Below are positions 1 through 8,047 of a DNA stretch of 47,627 bases, piece after piece; position 1 is the first letter of the stretch, and the number at the start of each line of letters is the position of its first letter. The notes beneath the pieces are model-generated. The model was not told the origin of the DNA. It saw only the letters and a list, made by a program, of their open reading frames with translations, and ran no database searches. This DNA is from an uncultured Bacteroidales bacterium (GTDB lineage: Bacteria > Bacteroidota > Bacteroidia > Bacteroidales > UBA932), in assembly GCA_944326225.1 (NCBI GenBank), contig CALVDI010000012.1:1-47627 (forward strand), written 5' to 3'. A program made the position numbers and the translations under genes.

Positions 1-297
1 GGCATGAGGACGGTCAGTATCTGCAAGGTGTTTATATACAGAGGGGGCGCGATAGTGCTCAGGGGTATGGTATGGGGCAATGTGGTGGCTCTGGTGCTGC
101 TGGCCGTGCAGAAATGGCTCAAGCCGTTCAGGCTCAATCCAGTGAATTATTTTGTCGATTTTATCCCGGTGAATCTCAATCCCCTGCATATATTGATGGT
201 GGACGCGACGGCCTTCGTGCTGATGCTGCTCATCATGATCATTCCCTCGCTGTTCATAGCCAGGGTATCTCCCGACAGGACAATTAAGGTAAGCTGA
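1..297 (+). CDS. FtsX/LolE-like ABC transporter permease, C-terminal fragment
   Basis: Only the last 98 or so residues lie in the window; the reading frame is open from base 1, so the gene begins upstream. The visible part holds a motif of the kind KVFIYRGGAIVLRGMVWGN followed by two hydrophobic segments (roughly residues 22-38 and 63-85) and a short end ARVSPDRTIKVS. This is the usual end of FtsX-fold permeases of the LolC/LolE type, which with an ATPase release lipoproteins from the inner membrane. No ATPase is visible here. The last 14 bases overlap the 3' end of the convergent nucleotidyltransferase gene. The family call rests on the last membrane segments and the R(V)xPxxxIK ending; a MacB-type permease cannot be excluded. 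Confidence 0.7.
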   Translation, partial: GMRTVSICKVFIYRGGAIVLRGMVWGNVVALVLLAVQKWLKPFRLNPVNYFVDFIPVNLNPLHILMVDATAFVLMLLIMIIPSLFIARVSPDRTIKVS

Positions 298-1063
298 GCC
301 GGGAAAGTTTGCCGATGTCTGTAATGACGGCTCCGGCTGGGGCATCCGTACAGCGGACAGGATGCCCGGCAGCGATATGGAGGTAGAAGTCTATGATTGA
401 GAACTTCTCGGGCCAGTCGCTCATAAGTCTCATGGCCTCGGCTGTGATGATGTGTATCCCGCTGAATGCGGACGGTGTAAGTCCCGGGATGGAGTGCGGA
501 TCAAGGGTGGCAGGGTGCCCGGTCGGAACGGAGGCATCCGGGCCGATGCCTTTGAGCATGCCTTTGGCGGGATATACCCAGCCTCGGAGCAGGCCGTCTG
601 AGCCGGCAAGCAGGTAGCGTGAGGAGGTGCGGTCACTCACCAGAAGTGTGGCTGCTGCGGGGCTGTCGGCAGCATGGGCGTAGAAGGCGTTGAGGTCAAT
701 CCCGGAAGTGATGATGTCCACGTTGTGGATTAACACCGGTCCGTCTCCCAGCAGACCTGACAGCCAGGCGTGCCGGATGCCGCCTCCGGTGTCGCGCAGC
801 AGGTCCCGTTCGTCGGAGAAAGCGATGTCCAGGCCGAAGCAGTCCCTTGACCTGACAAAGTCCTCCAGCATGTCGGCGAAATGATGCACGTTGATGACCA
901 GACGTGAGAAGCCGGCCGCCTTCAGCCGGAGGATGAGACTTTCTATCATGGGTACTCCGTTGTACGGCACCAGGGCTTTGGGCATAGTGTCGGTCAGCGG
1001 TCGGAGTCTGGTGCCCAGTCCTGCCGCGAGTATCATCGCCGTTCCGGGTCTGTATGTAGTCAT
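284..1063 (-). CDS. murU: MurU-like sugar-1-phosphate nucleotidyltransferase
   Basis: A 259-residue NTP-transferase-fold protein. The nucleotide-binding signature AAGLGTRLRPLTDTMPKAL lies at residues 13-31, and the acidic metal site is in HNVDI near residue 114. Such enzymes transfer a nucleotidyl group to a sugar 1-phosphate. The gene starts inside the last 4 bases of the upstream AmgK-like kinase gene, so the two are translationally coupled. In Pseudomonas and Tannerella forsythia this pair is AmgK and MurU, which turn MurNAc into UDP-MurNAc during peptidoglycan recycling; the assignment here is by pairing and fold. Alternative: another sugar-1-phosphate (mannose or glucose) nucleotidyltransferase. 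The 3' end overlaps the convergent permease gene by 14 bases. Confidence 0.78.
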   Translation of the reverse strand: MTTYRPGTAMILAAGLGTRLRPLTDTMPKALVPYNGVPMIESLILRLKAAGFSRLVINVHHFADMLEDFVRSRDCFGLDIAFSDERDLLRDTGGGIRHAWLSGLLGDGPVLIHNVDIITSGIDLNAFYAHAADSPAAATLLVSDRTSSRYLLAGSDGLLRGWVYPAKGMLKGIGPDASVPTGHPATLDPHSIPGLTPSAFSGIHIITAEAMRLMSDWPEKFSIIDFYLHIAAGHPVRCTDAPAGAVITDIGKLSRLSLP

Positions 1064-2496
1064 AGTACCTGCCTTTCAAGGTTCTGCTCGCGGTGTACGA
1101 GCCTTATTTGTATTGAGTCAGACCGGTTTGCGTATCTTCCGGCCAGATGTTCGGCCAGCCTCTCGGCGAAATATACCGAACGGTGCCGTCCGCCGGTGCA
1201 GCCGAAGCAGAACATCAGATCTGTGAATCCGCGCTCCAGATAGTTGTCTATATGCCTGTCCGCCAATGCTGCGGTGTCACGGGCAAAGTCCCCGGTCTCG
1301 GAATAGCCCTGCAGATATTCTATGACGGGGACATCGAGGCCTGTGAGGCTGCGGTACTCGGGCAGCCGTCCGGGATTGGGCAGCCCCCGGCAGTCGAACA
1401 CATAGCCGCCGCCGTTGCCGGAGGAGTCCTCCGGTATGCCGTTTTTATATGAGAAACTGAAAATACGCACCAGCAGCCGTCCGTCCTTGCGCGGCTCTCT
1501 GTGGCTGTAGAGCGGTATCAGCTGGCCTAGCAGCCGGCACAGGCAGGGATATTCGTCAAACGGTGCGGAGAGCAGTTCGCGGAGATTGTCCATCGCATAG
1601 GGTATACTTTCCAGGAAATGAGGTCGGCGCTCATACAGTCCCCTGAAACCGTATGCTCCGAGCACCTGCAGGGTCCTGAACAGGATGAAATGTCTCAGCT
1701 CAGAAAGAAAATTGCGTCTGTTGACAGCCTCGAAGTGCGACTGTGCTTCAAGGTATGCCTCTGTGAGTTCCTGTTTCAGCTCCGGACTGTACCGGGCCCT
1801 GGCCTGCCAGATGAAAGAGGCCAGGTCATAATGTACCGGTCCCATGCGGCCGCCCTGAAAGTCGATGAACCGCAGTTCTCCGTTCTCCGGCACCATGATG
1901 TTGCGGCTTTGGAAATCCCGGTACATGAAATGCCCGCTGTCGCACATCAGCAGCCTGTCACACAGGCGGTTGAAGTCCTCTTCCAGGTCGGTCTCGCAGA
2001 ACTCCACACCGGAAGGCTTCAAGAAGCAGTATTTGAAATAATTGAGGTCGAACATTATCGAGGTGCGGTCGAAATACTGTACCGGAAAGCATTTGGAGAA
2101 GTCCATCCCCGAGGCTCCGGCGTACTGGAATGCCGGCAGGGTCTCCACCGCCCTGCGCAGAAGCCTCCGTTCATCCCCGGAGTATTCTCCGCTTCTCCGG
2201 CCTGCCGCCACTGCGTCGAAAAGGGTAGTGCTGCCCAGATCCTCCTGCAGATAAGTCATGCCGTCGTCACTCACGGCCAGTATTCCGGGCACCGGCAGTC
2301 CCAGTCTTCCGAAGTGCCGGGCCATATACAGAAATGCGGCATTTTCCTCCTGACTGGTGCCTATGGCGGCAATGCAGCTGCCTCCGCTCCATGTAATCCT
2401 GAAATACTGCCGGTTGCCTCCTGAGGACGGCAGCGGACAGATATCGTACTCTGAGGATCCTGAATATCTCTCGAAAAGTGATTTGAATCTTTCCAT
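1060..2496 (-). CDS. amgK: AmgK-like sugar kinase fused to RapZ C-terminal domain
   Basis: A 478-residue two-domain protein. Residues 1-330 are an aminoglycoside-phosphotransferase fold: catalytic loop YRDFQSRN (192-199, Asp194) and metal-binding IDFQ (211-214, Asp212), as in AmgK kinases that phosphorylate MurNAc/GlcNAc at the anomeric position. Residues 341-478 match the C-terminal domain of RapZ, with FDCRGLPNP (367-375) and GCTGGRHRSV (432-441). The RapZ N-terminal P-loop kinase domain is absent. In enterobacteria the RapZ C-terminal domain senses glucosamine-6-phosphate and binds the sRNA GlmZ. The fusion, coupled to a MurU-like gene by a 4-base overlap, suggests amino-sugar sensing tied to cell-wall recycling; this is inference. 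A -7 box at 2504-2511 ends 7 bases before the ATG. Confidence 0.8.
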   Translation of the reverse strand: MERFKSLFERYSGSSEYDICPLPSSGGNRQYFRITWSGGSCIAAIGTSQEENAAFLYMARHFGRLGLPVPGILAVSDDGMTYLQEDLGSTTLFDAVAAGRRSGEYSGDERRLLRRAVETLPAFQYAGASGMDFSKCFPVQYFDRTSIMFDLNYFKYCFLKPSGVEFCETDLEEDFNRLCDRLLMCDSGHFMYRDFQSRNIMVPENGELRFIDFQGGRMGPVHYDLASFIWQARARYSPELKQELTEAYLEAQSHFEAVNRRNFLSELRHFILFRTLQVLGAYGFRGLYERRPHFLESIPYAMDNLRELLSAPFDEYPCLCRLLGQLIPLYSHREPRKDGRLLVRIFSFSYKNGIPEDSSGNGGGYVFDCRGLPNPGRLPEYRSLTGLDVPVIEYLQGYSETGDFARDTAALADRHIDNYLERGFTDLMFCFGCTGGRHRSVYFAERLAEHLAGRYANRSDSIQIRLVHREQNLERQVL

Positions 2497-2503
2497 ACAA
2501 TGG

Positions 2504-2511
2504 CAAATTTA
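2504..2511 (-). promoter_or_regulatory. -7 promoter box of the amgK-murU unit
   Basis: Read on the minus strand this is TAAATTTG, an exact match to the Bacteroidota -7 consensus TAnnTTTG. It ends 7 bases before the ATG, which predicts an almost leaderless transcript. I see no good -33 TTTG at the usual distance. Confidence 0.5.
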
Positions 2512-2554
2512 CTCAAAGTCCCGGATTGTTTAAGGAAAATCGGAGATTTTTGTT

Positions 2555-2562
2555 TATGTTTG
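2555..2562 (+). promoter_or_regulatory. -7 promoter box of the porin gene
   Basis: TATGTTTG matches TAnnTTTG exactly and ends 6 bases before the chosen porin ATG at 2569. The -33 position is poor. It is divergent from the amgK promoter, with about 43 bases between the two boxes. Confidence 0.5.
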
Positions 2563-2568
2563 CACGTT

Positions 2569-5274
2569 ATGAGCAAAAAAGGGTTAAGGGATATATTGTG
2601 TGCGTGCGTCATCATCCTGATGCTGCCGTGCTCTGCGTTTATTATACGCGGTATGTCCATGCCCTATGATGTCATGGCCGGTGTGCCGCAGGACTCTCTG
2701 TCAGTGGATACATCCATAGGACATGATTCGCTGCCGATTGACACTACTGTGACTATTGATACTTTTCCCATCCTTGATTCACTGGCGCTCACTGACTCGC
2801 TGGCTTTTCCGGACTCTCTGTCTCGTGCGGATACGCTCCGGTCAGTGGATTCTACAGCTGCGGATTCGGCCGAGGTGCTTACGGAACGTGATCTGAGGCG
2901 GATGGCCAGAGACAGTGCCAGAAAAAGAAAAGACGCGTATCTGGACAGTGTGGCTGCTGTCAAGCAGGCATACAGGGACAGCATCCATCATATACGTGAC
3001 AGTATAAAGGCGTTTAAGGACAGTGTGCGTCTGTCCAAGCCCAGAGTGCTTGAGACTGGATTTGTACCGGACAGTCTGTATTATAAAAGAGTGATGTCAT
3101 GGACGACAGGTCCGTATGTCAACGAGTATAAGGAGGCATATATGGATACTACATTCAATGACTGGTATACAGAGTATCCGTTCTACAAAGAAGACGTGGA
3201 TGCGGTCTATCTCGGTACGGTAGGTTCTGCTACTCAAAGTGTCAATTTTTTCCGTCGCAGGGAATTTGACATCTTCAAGGCCTATGCGCCTTATCTTACT
3301 TATTCGCATACTCCTGAGGACATGCCGTTCTTCAACACGAAATCTCCTTATACAGAACTGGCGTACTGGGGGACACTTTTTGCATTCAAGGACAGAGAGG
3401 AGCTCAATGTGCGCTTCATGCATACGCAGAATATTACCCCTGAGTGGAATCTGGCTGTCCTCTTTCAGGGATGGAAGGCAGCCGGTATGCTGGAACGTGA
3501 GGCTACATCCAACAACTCACTGGAGATAACTACGAACTATCTCGGCAAGCATTATGTAATGAATGCCGGTTTCATTCATCACAATATCAATCGCGAGGAG
3601 AACGGAGGCATTCAGGATTCGTACATGGTCCGTGACACTACTGTGGAGGCGAAGACAATCGCTGTCAATCTGCAGGACGCACAGAACAAGCTGTCCCGGA
3701 ATACGTTTTTTATCAGCCACTCATATGATATTCCTCTGGAACCCCGTCATGTACGTTTGCGCAAAGCAATGGATAATGACTCCTCGCTTGCGGCAGCAGT
3801 TGATTCTATTATAAAAGTTAAAATGGATGCATATGATGCTGCGTTCGAGGCAGCTGTGCAGGCAGCATTGAATCCGCCTCTGCATCTTTCTGACTCATCA
3901 TCTGCGCAAGTGGATTCTACGTCAGTATTACCAGAGGCAGTTAATGATACGATAACTTCTGGACCCAATATTCTGTCCGAGCAGGAGATGATAGAACAGT
4001 CGCAGCCGGTAGACGATTCTTTACTCAGGGCCTCTATTGCAGATTCTTTACCGCCTCCTACAGAGGAGGAGATACTTAACTCTCTTGCTGATTCCTTGCT
4101 TTTTGGAAAATCAGGAGAAGATCCACTGATAACTATAGGCCATATAGGCGAAGTTTCCAGGTATTACCGTTATTACACAGACCGGATTGCAGCAAATGAT
4201 GAAGTCGGTAGAAATTTTTATAATAATATGTTCTATGTCAATCCCACGATATCGGCTGATTCTACAAGGGTGTTGACAGTAGACAATAAATTGTTTTTCA
4301 GACTTCAACCTTGGTCAAGGGATGCAATAGTGTCGCAGATCAGCGGAGGTGTGGGTTATCGCTGGAACAGTATATATGCATTCAGACCGGAGATGTTCCT
4401 GACAGGTAACCGTAATGTCAATCAGCATAATCTGTATGTATATGCCGGAGCTGCCGGAGTGTATAAGAAGTATTTGAATTGGAGTGCGGGTGGAAGTTAT
4501 TATTTATTAGGTTATAATCAGCATGATTTCAATGTGGATGCGCAGGTAGGCGTCTCTTTCTATCCGTTTAAGGACAAGTCTGAGCCAATAACACTTAGCG
4601 GTAGGTTCAGTACTTCTTTAAAAGAACCGGACTGGTACTCGCAGCATTATTATTCCAATCACTATGTCTGGGACAACAGTTTCGGAAAGACCTCCACGAC
4701 GAAGGTGGAGGCGGCTCTGGATATACCCAAGTGGAGGCTGGAGGCCGGCTTCGACTATGCGTTGGTGAACAACTATCTTTATCACGACACATTGGGCATT
4801 GTCCGACAGCATGGTGGCCTGATCAACGTTATGAGCGCATATGTGCGAAAGGACTTCAAACTGTGGTGGTTTCATCTGGACAATGAGGTGCTCTTCCAGT
4901 ATTCTTCGGACAGAAGTGTGCTGCCGTTGCCGATGCTGACATTCCATCTACGGTACTATATAGAGATCGAGGCAGTCAAGAATGTCCTTACGCTTCAGCT
5001 CGGTGCGGATGCCCGGATGCATACATTGTATTATGCACCTGCATATAACCCTGCGTTAGGCACATTCCAACTGCAGACCAGAGAGCAGCTGGGCTATAAT
5101 CCTTACATCGACTTGTTCCTCAACATGCAGTGGAAGAGGGTCAATGTGTTCCTGAAAGTGGTCAATATAGGTGAGGGCTGGCCGGATGGAGGCTCCATGT
5201 TCTCGGCATATCACTACATAAAGCCTCCTATGAGCTTCAAAGTGGGCATCCACTGGCCTTTTTATATCGAGTAA
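2569..5274 (+). CDS. Putative outer-membrane porin (Bacteroidota Porin_10-like)
   Basis: A 901-residue secreted protein. The start at 2569 is chosen because it gives a clean signal peptide (MSKKGLRDILCACVIILML, then small residues); an upstream in-frame ATG at 2500 would add 23 residues and spoil it. After the signal comes an Asp/Ser-rich, low-complexity segment (about residues 30-150, many DSL/DSV units), then a long region rich in aromatic and alternating residues typical of a transmembrane beta-barrel, ending with HWPFYIE. A second Asp/Ser-rich insert lies near residues 425-520. It resembles the Bacteroidota putative porin family, which allows solute passage across the outer membrane. The middle part (about 3780-4620) is visibly more AT-rich than both ends. 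The next gene starts 11 bases downstream. Confidence 0.75.
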   Translation: MSKKGLRDILCACVIILMLPCSAFIIRGMSMPYDVMAGVPQDSLSVDTSIGHDSLPIDTTVTIDTFPILDSLALTDSLAFPDSLSRADTLRSVDSTAADSAEVLTERDLRRMARDSARKRKDAYLDSVAAVKQAYRDSIHHIRDSIKAFKDSVRLSKPRVLETGFVPDSLYYKRVMSWTTGPYVNEYKEAYMDTTFNDWYTEYPFYKEDVDAVYLGTVGSATQSVNFFRRREFDIFKAYAPYLTYSHTPEDMPFFNTKSPYTELAYWGTLFAFKDREELNVRFMHTQNITPEWNLAVLFQGWKAAGMLEREATSNNSLEITTNYLGKHYVMNAGFIHHNINREENGGIQDSYMVRDTTVEAKTIAVNLQDAQNKLSRNTFFISHSYDIPLEPRHVRLRKAMDNDSSLAAAVDSIIKVKMDAYDAAFEAAVQAALNPPLHLSDSSSAQVDSTSVLPEAVNDTITSGPNILSEQEMIEQSQPVDDSLLRASIADSLPPPTEEEILNSLADSLLFGKSGEDPLITIGHIGEVSRYYRYYTDRIAANDEVGRNFYNNMFYVNPTISADSTRVLTVDNKLFFRLQPWSRDAIVSQISGGVGYRWNSIYAFRPEMFLTGNRNVNQHNLYVYAGAAGVYKKYLNWSAGGSYYLLGYNQHDFNVDAQVGVSFYPFKDKSEPITLSGRFSTSLKEPDWYSQHYYSNHYVWDNSFGKTSTTKVEAALDIPKWRLEAGFDYALVNNYLYHDTLGIVRQHGGLINVMSAYVRKDFKLWWFHLDNEVLFQYSSDRSVLPLPMLTFHLRYYIEIEAVKNVLTLQLGADARMHTLYYAPAYNPALGTFQLQTREQLGYNPYIDLFLNMQWKRVNVFLKVVNIGEGWPDGGSMFSAYHYIKPPMSFKVGIHWPFYIE

Positions 5275-5285
5275 CAGGGACTGGC

Positions 5286-6353
5286 ATGAGAACAGTCCGT
5301 ATATCAGCAGCAGTACTCGGCATCTTCGTTTTAGGAAATATCGTATGGATGTGGGAGGGGCCATGGCGAAAAGATTGTGTTTTATGCTCACGCACTGTGA
5401 CGGACTCTCTTGTGGCGCTGATCCATCTTGAAGGATGCGGTATGTATGACGAAAATGTCTATGTGTCCGGATTCCAGTATACTCTGTTGTCAGCTATGGC
5501 GGATACGTTGGGATTCAATATGATGTTTGATGTCGCGGACAACTCTGTTGACCGCTGGAGGATGCTTCTGAGTGGAGAAGTTGATGTGCTTGCGATGGAT
5601 GTAGAGGATACGGTGCCCTCACTCTATGCACGTGACTTTGTGTCGAGCATGCCGTTTGACGACTTTGTCTGGACTGTCAGGTCAGAGGATGAGTGTCTGT
5701 TCTCGAAGATCAATCAGTGGCTTGGTTTTATGATAAAGGGCAGTGATTATGCGGAGATGAGGCAACGTTTTTCCCGTTCCTATGATCTGACCCCTTACCT
5801 GGATTCGGACAGGAAGACAGACAGGATATCTCCATATGACGGTATAGTGCGCCGATACACCAGGCTGCTGGGCTGGGACTGGCGGCTGCTGTCGGCAGTG
5901 ATCTACAAGGAGTCCCGGTTTATGATGGAGGCCTGCTCGCACAGGGGGGCTGTAGGACTCATGCAGGTCCGGCGGGCTACAGCAGGGATATTCGGAATAA
6001 CTGATCTGTTCAATCCTGATGAGAATGTGAGGGCCGGAGTACTGTATCTCAGACAACTGGAAGAACGCTATGAGGAGATGGGCCTGGATTCGGCCAACGT
6101 GGTCAAATTTACTCTGGCATCTTACAATGCCGGAGCAAGCAGGATAGATGACTGCATCAGATTTACGTATGCTCAGGGACGGGACGGCTTGGACTGGGAG
6201 ACCGTCGCCGCGACTATTCCGATGATGGCCGAGCCGGAGTATTACGAGGATGCGGAGTACCTGCGGCACGGTAAGTTCCATGGTAGAGAGACGATACGTT
6301 ATGTCAGGGACGTACTGTCCAAATATGAGGAATATCTGTCAGTGGTAGAGTGA
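5286..6353 (+). CDS. MltF-like membrane-bound lytic murein transglycosylase
   Basis: A 355-residue protein with an N-terminal hydrophobic segment (residues 4-24) that acts as a signal or anchor, a degenerate periplasmic solute-binding-like domain (about 45-165), and a C-terminal SLT lysozyme-like domain (about 185-350). The catalytic Glu lies in YKESRF, followed by GAVGLMQV and later ASYNAG, the standard motif order of family 1 lytic transglycosylases. These cut the MurNAc-GlcNAc bond of peptidoglycan and leave 1,6-anhydroMurNAc. The gene lies 11 bases after the porin stop, probably in the same operon. The stop is 2 bases from the 3' end of the convergent pseudouridine synthase gene. MltF is the closest architecture I recognise. 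Confidence 0.85.
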   Translation: MRTVRISAAVLGIFVLGNIVWMWEGPWRKDCVLCSRTVTDSLVALIHLEGCGMYDENVYVSGFQYTLLSAMADTLGFNMMFDVADNSVDRWRMLLSGEVDVLAMDVEDTVPSLYARDFVSSMPFDDFVWTVRSEDECLFSKINQWLGFMIKGSDYAEMRQRFSRSYDLTPYLDSDRKTDRISPYDGIVRRYTRLLGWDWRLLSAVIYKESRFMMEACSHRGAVGLMQVRRATAGIFGITDLFNPDENVRAGVLYLRQLEERYEEMGLDSANVVKFTLASYNAGASRIDDCIRFTYAQGRDGLDWETVAATIPMMAEPEYYEDAEYLRHGKFHGRETIRYVRDVLSKYEEYLSVVE

Positions 6354-6355
6354 GC

Positions 6356-7096
6356 CTACATGTCCTCCATCGGAGTGGGAGCGGTTACTGTGACCGGCTC
6401 TTTCCGGGTGGGGTGGAGGAATGTTATCTGTCTGGCGTGCAGACTGATGCTTCCGTCCGGATTGGAACGCCTGGCACCGTATTTAAGGTCGCCTTTGATC
6501 GGGCATCCTATCGAGGCAAGCTGACAGCGGATCTGATGATGCCGTCCTGTCAGCAGCTGCACTTCCACGAGAAAATAGCTTTTGGTGGGTCTGAGCAGGC
6601 GGTAGCGCAGCAGGGCCTCCTTGGCTCCGGGCTGCGGCTGCGGATGGCTGTAGGACTTGTTCTGCTTCTCGTTGCGGGTGAGCCAGGAACGGATCTCGCC
6701 CTGTGGCGGTTTCGGAGACTTTTCCACCAGTGCCCAGTATATTTTGCCAGCGTCGCCTTCCCTGAAGGCACCCGAGAGCCTTTCCAGGGCCTTTGATGTC
6801 TTGGCCAGGATAACGGCTCCGCTTACGGGACGGTCCAGGCGGTGGGGTACTCCCATGAAGACTCTGCCGGGCTTGTGGTCCCGGGCGGCGATGAATGCCT
6901 TCAACTTCTCGGGCAGGGGCTCGTCTCCGGTCTTGTCTCCCTGGGTTATCTCCCCGGCGCGCTTGTTCAGGACCAGTACATGGTTGTCCTCGTAGAGGAT
7001 GCGAGAGGCTATGTCATCATATTCCTCTTGGGAGAGTGTCCTGTATGCCGTATCAGTACTGCTCGCTGTCATTGGGGAAATCACAGGATTTGACAT
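6356..7096 (-). CDS. RluA-family RNA pseudouridine synthase
   Basis: A 246-residue protein of the RluA family without an S4 domain. The catalytic motif HRLDRPVSG starts at residue 85, with Asp88 as the nucleophile. Downstream motifs [11 protein letters not shown] and GDLKYG, followed by [11 protein letters not shown], complete the family pattern. It isomerises uridine to pseudouridine in rRNA or tRNA; which position cannot be told from sequence. The start at 7096 overlaps the end of panB by 44 bases; an internal ATG at 7072 would shorten the overlap and remove 8 residues that are not conserved in the family. It is probably co-transcribed with panB. Confidence 0.88.
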   Translation of the reverse strand: MSNPVISPMTASSTDTAYRTLSQEEYDDIASRILYEDNHVLVLNKRAGEITQGDKTGDEPLPEKLKAFIAARDHKPGRVFMGVPHRLDRPVSGAVILAKTSKALERLSGAFREGDAGKIYWALVEKSPKPPQGEIRSWLTRNEKQNKSYSHPQPQPGAKEALLRYRLLRPTKSYFLVEVQLLTGRHHQIRCQLASIGCPIKGDLKYGARRSNPDGSISLHARQITFLHPTRKEPVTVTAPTPMEDM

Positions 7097-7868
7097 CCTC
7101 TATATACTGGCGGAATGCATTGAGACTGACATCGTGCAGGTCTGCGTAGCGGCGCAGGAACCTGGGAGAGAACTTGGTGGTCAGCCCGAGCATGTCGTGC
7201 ATCACGAGCACCTGTCCGTCCACGTATTTGCCCGCGCCTATGCCTATTACCGGTATCTTCAGGGTCTCTGCCACTTTCTTGCCCAGGGCCGCCGGTATCT
7301 TTTCCAGTACCAGCGCGAAGCAGCCTGCGTCCTCCAGGGCGATCGCGTCCTGCAGCAGTTTGGCCGCCTCGGCCTCTTCCTTGGCCCTTACAGCGTATGT
7401 GCCGAACTTGTGAATCGACTGGGGAGTCAGTCCCAGATGTCCCATGACGGGAATGCCGGAGGAGAGGATGCGCTCGACTGACTCGAGGATCTCCATGCCT
7501 CCCTCTATCTTCACCGCATCTGCCTCCGACTCCTTCATGATGCGTATCGCGTTGCTGACGGCCATCTTGGAGTTGCCCTGATATGAGCCGAAGGGCATAT
7601 CCACCACTACCAGAGGATTTTTCACTGCCCTCATGACACTCTGGGCGTGGTAGATCATCTGGTCTATGGTGATGGGAAGGGTGGTCTCGTGGCCGGCCAT
7701 CACGTTGGCGGCCGAGTCTCCTACGAGGATGATGTCGATGCCGGCCTCGTCCAGGATTCGGGCCGAAGTGTAGTCGTATGCGGTGAGCATGGCGATCTTC
7801 TCGCCGCTCTGCTTCATCTCCAATAGTCTGTGGGTCGTCATGACCCTTACATTGCCTTCTGTGGACAT
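7053..7868 (-). CDS. panB: 3-methyl-2-oxobutanoate hydroxymethyltransferase
   Basis: 271 residues, the usual length for PanB. It transfers a hydroxymethyl group from 5,10-methylene-THF to 2-oxoisovalerate, giving ketopantoate, the first step of pantothenate and CoA synthesis; it acts in the cytosol. The family motifs are clear: [19 protein letters not shown] near the N-terminus, [17 protein letters not shown] with the metal-binding Asp, [16 protein letters not shown], and [19 protein letters not shown] chose the ATG at 7868 ([15 protein letters not shown]) because the longer frame adds 34 non-conserved residues. No other pantothenate gene is nearby. Confidence 0.95.
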   Translation of the reverse strand: MSTEGNVRVMTTHRLLEMKQSGEKIAMLTAYDYTSARILDEAGIDIILVGDSAANVMAGHETTLPITIDQMIYHAQSVMRAVKNPLVVVDMPFGSYQGNSKMAVSNAIRIMKESEADAVKIEGGMEILESVERILSSGIPVMGHLGLTPQSIHKFGTYAVRAKEEAEAAKLLQDAIALEDAGCFALVLEKIPAALGKKVAETLKIPVIGIGAGKYVDGQVLVMHDMLGLTTKFSPRFLRRYADLHDVSLNAFRQYIEDVKSCDFPNDSEQY

Positions 7869-7937
7869 GTCTTTGCCTGTTTTGTGGTTTGGTATTTGGA
7901 CCTGCAAAGGAAGACAATAATTATCACAATTCCAATA

Positions 7938-7950
7938 TGACATGTTGTCA
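7938..7950. promoter_or_regulatory. Short inverted repeat between panB and dnaK
   Basis: TGACA-TGT-TGTCA is a perfect 5-3-5 palindrome in the divergent panB-dnaK intergenic region. It could be an operator; there is no direct support. It is not the CIRCE heat-shock element. Confidence 0.25.
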
Positions 7951-7991
7951 GTTCCGCTCATTTGGCACAATCTTCGTTGAGGAGAGTTACG

Positions 7992-8012
7992 GCCGCTTGA
8001 AAATCAGGCGGC
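7992..8012 (+). promoter_or_regulatory. Hairpin in the dnaK leader
   Basis: GCCGCTTGA-AAA-TCAGGCGGC forms a 9-bp stem (one G-U pair) with a 3-base loop, ending 35 bases before the dnaK ATG. It has no T-tract directly after it, so it is not a plain terminator. It may be an mRNA leader structure or an operator. Confidence 0.4.
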
Positions 8013-8047
8013 GTCAATTGTAGAAAAAAATTAAAAAATATAGAATT

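Noticed and set aside
7955-7980. TTTGGCACAATCTTCGTTGA as a sigma-54 promoter for dnaK
   Set aside because: The GG and GC pairs are not 10 bases apart, and sigma-54 control of dnaK is not expected here.
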